Made by a program: the position numbers and the translations under genes | Source: a virus | DNA: 41,816 nt | Strand: one strand, 5' to 3' | IMG/VR virus record: IMGVR_UViG_3300033145_001097 | Location: 1-41,816 of that record | Shown: positions 1 through 5,944 of the stretch, piece by piece | How positions within the stretch are numbered: position 1 is the first letter of the stretch | How the letters are laid out: the number at the start of each line of letters is the position of its first letter | Notes under the pieces: model-generated | What the model was told of the DNA's origin: nothing | The model's database searches: none | The model's input: only the letters and a program-made list of their open reading frames with translations

Positions 1-114
1 TCGGTGTCGCCCGACGCAATATCTCTTCCCTGATCACCAATATCGCTACACAGGGCAATAGCATATCTTCCTCTATGTCCCGATCCCAACTCGCCCAAAC
101 ACGTGAGTTCCTAT
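1..114. repeat. Terminal direct repeat, left copy
   Basis: Identical to 41703-41816. The repeat lies inside a coding gene that is restored when the ends are joined, so the ends are one sequence read twice. It shows a circular or terminally redundant molecule; the length could equally be an assembly overlap rather than a biological terminus. Confidence 0.97.
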
Positions 115-230
115 CTCGCTCCAGACAGCAGAGTCTCCAGGTTATGCTGGCAGCCTCCCGCGCAACCACCTACTCGCTGAGCGACAATATCGCCGCCATG
201 CTGGCTACCCCTGACCCCGACCGCAAATGA
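1..230 (+). CDS. C-terminal part of the 137-residue lysogeny-block protein (continues from 41519)
   Basis: This is the downstream end of a gene whose ATG is at 41519. Joining 41816 to 115 gives one uninterrupted frame of 137 codons plus stop; codons here start at position 3. The stop at 228-230 overlaps the ATG of the serine recombinase (ATGA), which implies translational coupling. The sequence is rich in Ser, Ala, Gln and Thr and has no domain I recognise. Its place directly before the integrase in a repressor-to-integrase operon suggests a role in lysogeny or integration, but that is only context. Confidence 0.85.
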   Translation, partial: GVARRNISSLITNIATQGNSISSSMSRSQLAQTREFLSRSRQQSLQVMLAASRATTYSLSDNIAAMLATPDPDRK

Positions 231-1690
231 CCCTACCCGCCCCTCCCCTCCGCGTCGCCCTCTGGTGCGCCGTCAGTAGCAAAGCCCAGGCCGCCGACGG
301 CAAATCCAGCCTGGCTGATCAAGAGCGCGCCGGTCGCGATTTCGCCGACGCAATCGGCGGCGCCGTCGTCCGCGTCTACACTGTCCCTGGCCACACTCGC
401 AATCTCATATTCTGGAGCGACGCCGAATCCACCATGCCCGCCTACCGCCAGCTCCGTGAGGACTGCGAGGCCCACGCCATCGACGTCCTCCACGCCATCG
501 ACATGGACCGCCTCGGCCGCGATCCCGCGCTGGCCAACCAGGTCGTCTCCCTCGTCAGCCACTCCGGCGCCGAAGTCTACATCGCCTCCGCCCCCCACCA
601 GATCGGCCACGCCACCGCTGGCACCCGCTACGTCCACGCCATCCAGATGGTGCGCGCCAGCGAGGACACCGCCCTCCGTGTCCGCCGCTCCACCGCGGGC
701 AAACGCGCCCGCGCCGCATCCGGCATCCCCATCCTCTGGCCGCTCGGCTACCAGCCCACGCGCGACCCCGCCACCGGCCGCGTCACCGGCGCCGCCATCG
801 ATCCTCAGACCGCACCGGCCGTCGAGCGCATCACCCAGCTCTACCTGCGCGGCCTCTCCTACCGCGCCATCGCCGACGACCTCGACCGTAGCCCATACCG
901 CCCCACCAGCGCCGACCACTGGAGCGCCGCATCCGTCCGCTACATCATCCTCAACGACCTCTACGCTGGCCACGTGCGCTATCAGACCGACCTGCTCAGC
1001 ACCGATCCCCAATACCCCATCTACTGGGACGACCAGACCTACGCCGCCATCCGCAGCGAGCGCGCCGCCCGGGCCCGCCACCCGCGCGCCAAGCCCAACG
1101 GCGGCCCACTCTACGGCATCGTCTACTGCGGCCGCTGCGGCGCCCCGATGGTCCGCCACCGCAACCGCCGCACCTACAGCATCCACTGCCGCACGCACCA
1201 GCGCCACCCTGCCCTGTGCCACCCCAACAACATCATGGAGCCCGTCGTACTCGCGGCCATCGCCCGTTTCCTGGCTCCCCTCGCCGACCCTGCCGCCATC
1301 GCCGCCGCCATAGTCCCTGCCGACGACGACCCCGCTAGCCGCCTCGATGTCCTCAGCCGCCAGATGCACGTCATCGAGCGGCAGCGAGAGCGCCTCGCCC
1401 TGGCCTATGCCGCCAGCCAGATGGATCTCGACGTCTACCACGCCAGTGACCTCCGTCTCCGCGACCAGCTCGATAGCCTCCAGTCCGAGCGCGTCACAGT
1501 CAGCAACACCATCTCCAGCCGCCCCTCGATCGAGGACCTGGCCGCCGCCATAGCTGCGCTGCTACCCATCCTCCCCGACCTGGCTGCCACCCTACCCGGC
1601 CCCGCCGTCCGCTCCGCCCTCTCCCACATCGGCTGTCACGTCATCGTCACCGACGGCGCCGTCCAATCCATCTCCCTGAGTGCCCAGTGA
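227..1690 (+). CDS. int: Large serine recombinase (phage integrase)
   Basis: The 487-residue protein has a resolvase N-terminal domain (about 9-150), a recombinase domain with a zinc ribbon (CGRCG near residue 305, a second Cys pair about 20-30 residues later), and a C-terminal coiled coil (about 375-440). This is the layout of site-specific serine integrases, which join attP and attB. The nucleophile is probably S17 in AVSSKAQ, and the MDRLGRD motif near 93-99 is intact. However, the Arg two residues before the catalytic Ser in nearly all resolvases (YxRVS) is Ala here (WCAVS). The start overlaps the stop of the preceding gene. An intrinsic terminator follows at 1729. I could not identify attP. 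Confidence 0.95.
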   Translation: MTLPAPPLRVALWCAVSSKAQAADGKSSLADQERAGRDFADAIGGAVVRVYTVPGHTRNLIFWSDAESTMPAYRQLREDCEAHAIDVLHAIDMDRLGRDPALANQVVSLVSHSGAEVYIASAPHQIGHATAGTRYVHAIQMVRASEDTALRVRRSTAGKRARAASGIPILWPLGYQPTRDPATGRVTGAAIDPQTAPAVERITQLYLRGLSYRAIADDLDRSPYRPTSADHWSAASVRYIILNDLYAGHVRYQTDLLSTDPQYPIYWDDQTYAAIRSERAARARHPRAKPNGGPLYGIVYCGRCGAPMVRHRNRRTYSIHCRTHQRHPALCHPNNIMEPVVLAAIARFLAPLADPAAIAAAIVPADDDPASRLDVLSRQMHVIERQRERLALAYAASQMDLDVYHASDLRLRDQLDSLQSERVTVSNTISSRPSIEDLAAAIAALLPILPDLAATLPGPAVRSALSHIGCHVIVTDGAVQSISLSAQ

Positions 1691-1728
1691 TTAGCCGCTC
1701 GACGTCTCCTCCTCACTGGACACTCGCC

Positions 1729-1759
1729 CTCGCGTTGCGCGACACGCAACACGAGTTTT
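1729..1759 (+). terminator. Rho-independent terminator after the integrase
   Basis: An 11-bp stem with one mismatch (1729-1739 with 1745-1755) closes a 5-nt loop CGACA and is followed by TTTTCGATTTT. It sits 39 bp after the integrase stop and just before the next promoter, so it separates the lysogeny operon from the 1847-3448 operon. Confidence 0.75.
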
Positions 1760-1780
1760 CGATTTTCGCCCGATTGCCCC

Positions 1781-1809
1781 TTGACAACCTATACCTAGTG
1801 TGGTATACT
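1781..1809 (+). promoter_or_regulatory. Sigma70-type promoter for the 1847-3448 operon
   Basis: TTGACA at 1781-1786 and TATACT at 1804-1809 are separated by exactly 17 bp. A strong ribosome binding site (GGGAGG) and ATG follow at 1847. This is one of the best promoter matches in the window. Confidence 0.85.
1790..1807. promoter_or_regulatory. Inverted repeat over the promoter (operator candidate)
   Basis: TATACC (1790-1795) and GGTATA (1802-1807) form a perfect 6-bp inverted repeat with a 6-bp spacer. It covers the spacer and -10 of the promoter, where a repressor would block RNA polymerase. The binding protein is unknown and is not obviously the repressor at 40976, whose candidate boxes have another sequence. 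Confidence 0.45.
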
Positions 1810-1846
1810 ATAGTCAGATCAGACAGACACACTCGGGAGGACGACG

Positions 1847-2392
1847 ATGACACAGACCATAACCACCCTCGACCAGCTAGTAGACACAGTCACACAATCA
1901 CCGTCTCGCCTGTACGTCCGCTACATGGCGGACCCACAGGGCGACATCCGGCGCGGTTACGCCACCAACCACATTACCGGCCAGCCCGAGGCTGGGCTCA
2001 GCGTCGAGGACCTGATCCCCGAGGACAAGGAGAGAGACGTCTGGGCCTGGGATACACCCGAGGGCAGGCGTGACTACATCATCATGCAGCTTGCCTCCTA
2101 CTCCTTTCTTCTCGCCGGCGGCGGGCACGCCTACCTCCTGACAGGCCAGGCCCTGTCCTCGCGCGGCGGCGACAACGAGCTACTCATCCGCGATGCCGCT
2201 CTCGTCGGCGTCGTGGCCGACCAGGTGTGCAAGGAGGCCTCCCGGCTCAGGCTGGCCCAGGCGGATGCACGCGCGGCCGCCCGCGACGCTCAAATCGCGG
2301 CCTTTCACGGCGGCGTCTACCCCGCATACGTGCGCCGCCCCCAGCGCGTCAAAACCTGGCGCGATGGCCAGTGGATCGTAACGTACGACTGA
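1847..2392 (+). CDS. DUF6098-like protein
   Basis: The 181-residue product resembles the DUF6098 family known from actinobacteria: LYVRY (22-26), a GQPEAGLSV segment (45-53), YLLTGQ (96-101) and GGDNELLI (107-114) occur in the order seen in that family. Its function is unknown. It is the first gene of a + strand operon with its own strong promoter, and GGGAGG lies 6-7 bp before the ATG. The C-terminal third is Ala/Arg-rich and less conserved in appearance. Recognition is from memory of the family pattern, so the family name is likely but not proven. Confidence 0.7.
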   Translation: MTQTITTLDQLVDTVTQSPSRLYVRYMADPQGDIRRGYATNHITGQPEAGLSVEDLIPEDKERDVWAWDTPEGRRDYIIMQLASYSFLLAGGGHAYLLTGQALSSRGGDNELLIRDAALVGVVADQVCKEASRLRLAQADARAAARDAQIAAFHGGVYPAYVRRPQRVKTWRDGQWIVTYD

Positions 2393-2413
2393 GATGACAC
2401 AGGAGGCAACAAC

Positions 2414-2755
2414 ATGACCAACACACAACGCGCCCAGGAAATCTATGATCAACTCACCCCAGGCCGAGACCAGTACCTCAGAATGGGCATGCAGCCCACC
2501 GGCGCGTCGGCCGCCACAGTCGACCAGATCCAGGCCCACCTCGACCTGGTCGATGAGGTCGCTGCCGAGTTCGGGTTCCGGCTCGACCCCAGCAAATTCC
2601 CGTTCGGGTGCAGCCGTGAGACCATCGTCGCCAAGGCGGAGGCCAAACAGAGACGCTACAACCGGCGCGCTGGAGTTCGCGCGCTCGAGCGCAAATATGG
2701 CCATGACGCAGCCGCCCGCATCGTCAAAAAATACAGCGGGCGCACAATTCAATAG
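2414..2755 (+). CDS. Hypothetical protein, 113 residues
   Basis: I do not recognise this small, basic protein. The N-terminal half is predicted helical (QRAQEIYDQL, then a dipeptide-rich linker and QIQAHLDLVDEVAAEFGF), and the C-terminus is strongly basic (KRRYNRRAGVRALERKYG-like). The ATG is preceded by AGGAGG at good spacing. It is the second gene of the small + strand operon, 21 bp after the DUF6098-like gene and 10 bp before the next start. A nucleic-acid-binding role would fit the charge but is only a guess. Confidence 0.65.
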   Translation: MTNTQRAQEIYDQLTPGRDQYLRMGMQPTGASAATVDQIQAHLDLVDEVAAEFGFRLDPSKFPFGCSRETIVAKAEAKQRRYNRRAGVRALERKYGHDAAARIVKKYSGRTIQ

Positions 2756-2765
2756 GAGGTTCCAA

Positions 2766-3113
2766 ATGCCTACCTGCAAATGGTGTGGAGGACAGGGTGA
2801 CGAGTTCGGATTGATCGAGATTTGGGGTTACGACTGGGACAGCGACGACGACACCGCACTCTCTGTGCAGCGGGTGATCGGCCACCAGTGCGCCAATCGT
2901 ACGCACTGCGCCCGCCAGGTCGTGGCGCAGGGCGATAACGTTGGTGCGCTCCGCATAGTTGCCGCCGACTACGAGCACCTGGGCGAGCTGGCCACCCAGG
3001 CCCGGGAAATCCTGAGTCATTGGGCCCAGCTCTACCGCGAGATCGCCGAGGCCGACGAGGCCTCAGCCCGTGAGCACGGCTACGGCGCCATCGGCGCAGG
3101 CGTCCCGCTATGA
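2766..3113 (+). CDS. Small Cys-rich hypothetical protein
   Basis: The 115-residue product has a CxxC pair at C4/C7 (CKWCGGQG) and two further Cys at about 42 and 48 (HQCANRTHC), compatible with one zinc site. The rest is acidic and probably helical (DEASAREHGYG near the C-terminus). The ATG at 2766 was chosen over a longer upstream frame because TAGGAGG lies just before it and the upstream frame is a shadow of the preceding gene. The stop overlaps the start of the next gene (ATGA), so the two are probably coupled. Confidence 0.7.
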   Translation: MPTCKWCGGQGDEFGLIEIWGYDWDSDDDTALSVQRVIGHQCANRTHCARQVVAQGDNVGALRIVAADYEHLGELATQAREILSHWAQLYREIAEADEASAREHGYGAIGAGVPL

Positions 3114-3448
3114 ACCACCAGCAAATCATCCACGACCGCATCACCCAGGCCATGCAGGCCATGTTCCCGCACGGCGCCGGTCGCGCCACTCACACCGCAG
3201 TCCTGCACCATCTCCAAACCATCGCCCACGTCGCGTTCCAGGAGGGCCGCTCCCAGGCCTTCCTCGGCCTTATGACCGCCGAGGACGTCGCGGCCGAGTT
3301 CAACGTCACACCCCGCCGCGCCCGCGCGCTCATCGCCAACCGCCACCAGCGGTTCGGCGTCGGCATGCGGTTCGGCAACTCCTGGCTCGTCCATCGAGAC
3401 GACCTGCCCAACCTCGAGCCAGACGCCAGATACCGGCCCGAGCCCTAA
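3110..3448 (+). CDS. Excisionase-like winged-helix DNA-binding protein
   Basis: Residues about 55-98 form a MerR/excisionase-type winged helix-turn-helix: TAEDVAAEFNVTPRRARALI as the two helices, then a wing (RFGVGMRFGNSWLVHRDDL). The N-terminal half is helical. Such small proteins act as excisionases, recombination directionality factors or regulators. The gene ends a four-gene + strand operon near the integrase, so a directionality factor is possible. Serine-integrase directionality factors are very diverse, so sequence alone cannot settle it. The stop lies only 24 bp from the stop of the convergent late operon. Confidence 0.65.
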   Translation: MNHQQIIHDRITQAMQAMFPHGAGRATHTAVLHHLQTIAHVAFQEGRSQAFLGLMTAEDVAAEFNVTPRRARALIANRHQRFGVGMRFGNSWLVHRDDLPNLEPDARYRPEP

Positions 3449-3472
3449 CGCCAGGTTCCATTGGTTCAAGAG

Positions 3473-3805
3473 TCATGCGGCCCCTGGTTCAGGCCCCTGC
3501 CCCTCCGCCAGCAGCCCCAGCAACTCCTCCATCTCCTGCGCCTTCGCCACCGGCCACCCTCGCCACCTCTCCGCCGCCGCCCGCACCAGCGCCGTCGTCT
3601 CCTCCGGCAGCTCCACCTCCGTCCGGTCCTCCCGCTCCCAGCGCAACCCGCCTGCCATCTCCTCCAGGCCGATCCGCTCCCTCTCCTCATCCGAAAACTC
3701 CAGCGCCTCCAGCGCCATCATCCCCAGCCGCACCTCCGCCACCGTCCCCGTCACCGCCCCTACCGCCTGCGCCAACGCCCACCTCTGAAACACCGACAAC
3801 TTCAT
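3473..3805 (-). CDS. Small conserved phage-type protein, end of late operon
   Basis: The 110-residue product begins MKLSVFQRWALAQ and has a middle FSDEERERIGLEE segment, then a LPEETTALVRAA helix. This layout is like a family of small phage proteins of unknown role that begin MKLxxFERL and sit near tail and lysis genes. The ATG at 3805 was chosen because AGGAGG lies 7 bp upstream; the longer frame to 3919 overlaps the tail fibre gene. It is the last gene of the - strand late operon and faces the + strand operon tail to tail. Confidence 0.6.
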   Translation of the reverse strand: MKLSVFQRWALAQAVGAVTGTVAEVRLGMMALEALEFSDEERERIGLEEMAGGLRWEREDRTEVELPEETTALVRAAAERWRGWPVAKAQEMEELLGLLAEGQGPEPGAA

Positions 3806-3828
3806 CACTCGCCTCCTATTTGCCTTCC

Positions 3829-5106
3829 TTAAATCAAGTAAGCCCATACCTGCAGCCAAATATCCATCGTGCCTGCGCCTGTAGCGTCCACCCTGTACCA
3901 GATATCCCCCTCCGTACACGGCACAAAGACTGACTCCTCAATCAGGTCGTCGTTAGGCGCGTGTTGAAAATAGATTGTCTTGCTGGGGATCGTCGCTGTC
4001 GAGCTGGGATACAGCTTGATGTTGGGACTACTACCCCCACTCCCGCTGTCGCGGCACGTCACTTTCAGAATTAGCCCCTTCGCATCGGCGGGAATCGTAG
4101 TCGACCAACTCGTGTTCTCGATTTTTGTATTGGTGGTTACATCGCTGAACGAATCTCCGTCGAATGAGCTGTTGGTGTAGGGAACGGGCAGCGGCACGTA
4201 GGCATACGCAGTATACGCCGTCCCGCCCCGCACCGGCCGCAGATCCGCCGTGTACATCACGTCGCCCACACCCGGATCCACATCCGTCGCCCCGAAATAG
4301 GCGCCTCCGCCCGCGCGGAGATCATATTGACACCGAATCTCACCAACACCTGGATAGGCAGTTGGGCTGCCAACCATGAGACCACCATTAGTGTATACCA
4401 GATAGTGGTCAGCCGTCGAGTCCACTCGCAGCTCAATGTACGAAAAGTGGGTACCACCTGCCGTATAATGATGTACCGAAACCTTTTCAGCCTCAGAGTC
4501 CTGTGTGCCAACTCCCAAAAATATGCCCGTAGACGACCCCAGTCCTCCGGTCATCCCATATATCCGCAGGCTAGACCCCCATTTTATTGCCGAACCAGCA
4601 ACGAACCCTGAGATGATAGGGTCTAACGTCAGCCCATCCTCGTCTATCTTTACTTTCCCCCCGCCCGCATACGCCTTCCCGTCGCTCGCGCGAACCTCGA
4701 ACTGCGTTACCCCCGCATTCACCCCCCGCACGTAGTATCCGTCCGCCAGATATCCAAACCGGATCCCGTTATTCGCATCTGCCCCGGCCCGCAATTCGCC
4801 TGCCGTACTCAAACTCAGCACGCCCGTCACCGTCAGGTTCTCCAGCTCCCCCGCCGTCGCGTACATCGTCCCCCGCGCCGTGATATCGTTCGCCTCCAGG
4901 CTGCCATCCGGCTTGAACGCCCACCCCGCCGACCCCGCCGCGTAGTCCGGACTCCGCCACTCGCCCATCACCACCTGCAGCAGCTTCTCCGTGTGCACCT
5001 GCCGCACCGACCGCCGTGGCGCCTGCGCCACCCACGCCTGGCCGTCCCACGTCGGCACCGATCCCACCTCGGGCCGGTTCGCGATCCGCACCTCGTACAC
5101 GCTCAC
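3829..5106 (-). CDS. Tail fibre / receptor-binding protein
   Basis: The 425-residue product has a conserved-looking N-terminus (VYEVRIANRPEVG) followed by Gly/Ser/Thr-rich beta-strand repeats with DxTARGTMYATAG-type turns, typical of trimeric phage fibres. The C-terminal third (TIPADAKGLILKV, ending WLQVWAYLI) looks like a separate globular beta domain. It lies at the end of the structural operon, where fibres usually lie. GTG at 5106 overlaps the previous stop; a second GTG at 5100 has better spacing from AGGAGG and may be the true start. The DNA for the C-terminal half is visibly less GC-rich than its neighbours, suggesting exchange of the receptor-binding part. Confidence 0.8.
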   Translation of the reverse strand: MSVYEVRIANRPEVGSVPTWDGQAWVAQAPRRSVRQVHTEKLLQVVMGEWRSPDYAAGSAGWAFKPDGSLEANDITARGTMYATAGELENLTVTGVLSLSTAGELRAGADANNGIRFGYLADGYYVRGVNAGVTQFEVRASDGKAYAGGGKVKIDEDGLTLDPIISGFVAGSAIKWGSSLRIYGMTGGLGSSTGIFLGVGTQDSEAEKVSVHHYTAGGTHFSYIELRVDSTADHYLVYTNGGLMVGSPTAYPGVGEIRCQYDLRAGGGAYFGATDVDPGVGDVMYTADLRPVRGGTAYTAYAYVPLPVPYTNSSFDGDSFSDVTTNTKIENTSWSTTIPADAKGLILKVTCRDSGSGGSSPNIKLYPSSTATIPSKTIYFQHAPNDDLIEESVFVPCTEGDIWYRVDATGAGTMDIWLQVWAYLI

Positions 5107-5687
5107 CTCCTCATCCCCACGCCCGCCTCCGCCAACTCGAACACCGTCGGATACCGGTCATAAATATCCAACTCCCACAAATCCACCACCGCCGCCACCG
5201 GCCGCCCCCCGATCCTCAGCCTCATCAGCCGCTCTGCCTGCGCCTCGTCCCGCGCCTCCGTCTCCATCCCCGAGTGCCAATACTCCCCCTGCACCCGCCA
5301 CACGTACCACCCCGCCGCGCTGATATCCACCAGGAAGTCGATCACCGCCCCGCCTGCGATCCGCCGCCCGCCCATCTGCGCGCTCTGAAACTCGTACGGC
5401 GTCCGCTTCCGCTCCAGCCACTCCATCGTACACAGCTCCGGCAGCGTCCCCACCGCCCCCTTTTCCCGCAGCCGCCACACCCGCTGCGCCCGCTCCCGGC
5501 CGATCGCCTCTGCCGCCAACGTCAGCTCCGGCGGATCCAGCTCCACTTTCCGCACACCTCCGCCCGCCTGCAAGCGCGTGGGCAGGCCCGTCTCTCGCTC
5601 TGCTGGCGCCCAATCCGCCGCCTCCGGCCTCCGCAAATCCAGCGGCTTGATCGCGCCGATCCGCGCAACACGACCTACCTTCCTCAT
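5103..5687 (-). CDS. PD-(D/E)XK-type nuclease-like virion-region protein
   Basis: Residues about 83-175 match a nuclease-like pattern seen in phage structural clusters and distantly in Vsr/DUF559 proteins: TLPEL (E84), FQSAQMGGR, GGAVIDFLVD (D117), WRVQGEYWH (131-138), then an acidic DEAQAERL helix and a final hydrophobic strand. E84, D117 and E135 could form the metal site. Residues 35-43 (LPTRLQAGG) are encoded by an inserted family C repeat near the N-terminus, outside the nuclease core. The ATG overlaps the stop of the XhlA-like gene. Function is unproven; a role in DNA handling or tail assembly are both possible. Confidence 0.55.
   Translation of the reverse strand: MRKVGRVARIGAIKPLDLRRPEAADWAPAERETGLPTRLQAGGGVRKVELDPPELTLAAEAIGRERAQRVWRLREKGAVGTLPELCTMEWLERKRTPYEFQSAQMGGRRIAGGAVIDFLVDISAAGWYVWRVQGEYWHSGMETEARDEAQAERLMRLRIGGRPVAAVVDLWELDIYDRYPTVFELAEAGVGMRR
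5561..5588. repeat. Family C palindromic repeat
   Basis: A CGCCCGCCTGC...GTGGGCAGGCC unit whose GCCTGC and GCAGGC arms can pair. It lies in frame inside the nuclease-like gene and encodes LPTRLQAGG on the - strand. Confidence 0.8.
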
Positions 5688-5941
5688 AGTTTCCCAGACA
5701 GCGCCAGATTCAGCGCCAGCGCCAGCGCCAGCGACCCGAAGCTAACCGCCGCCGTCACCAATGCCCACAACAGTCGATCCACCTTCTTCCCCAGCAGCTC
5801 GATGCTCGTCTGCAGCGCCTCGATCTTCTCGTTCCGCTCCTCTCTCTCCGCCTCAAGATCGCTTGCGGTCTGCTTCATCAGCCTCTGCCCAAACTTACAG
5901 CCGTCCCCGTTCAACACCACCGGATAACCCGATTCAGCCAC
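5684..5941 (-). CDS. XhlA-like small membrane protein (probable lysis accessory)
   Basis: The 85-residue product has a charged coiled-coil segment (EREERNEKIEALQTSIELL, about 31-49) followed by one C-terminal transmembrane helix (LVTAAVSFGSLALALALNLA). This is the layout of haemolysin XhlA-like phage proteins that sit beside holins and endolysins. The GTG at 5941 follows the preceding stop closely; an internal ATG at residue 22 would give a 64-residue version that keeps both parts. Here the gene lies among tail genes, far from the M23 endopeptidase at 31589, so a tail-associated anchor is an alternative. Confidence 0.6.
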   Translation of the reverse strand: MAESGYPVVLNGDGCKFGQRLMKQTASDLEAEREERNEKIEALQTSIELLGKKVDRLLWALVTAAVSFGSLALALALNLALSGKL

Positions 5942-5944
5942 GCG

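Noticed and set aside
233-1441. Gly/Val/Asp-rich - strand frame opposite the integrase
   Set aside because: Typical antisense shadow of a GC-rich gene; the + strand encodes a clear recombinase.
1691-1780. attP core next to the integrase
   Set aside because: The only structure in this gap is the terminator hairpin; no attP core can be defined without the integrated or host sequence.
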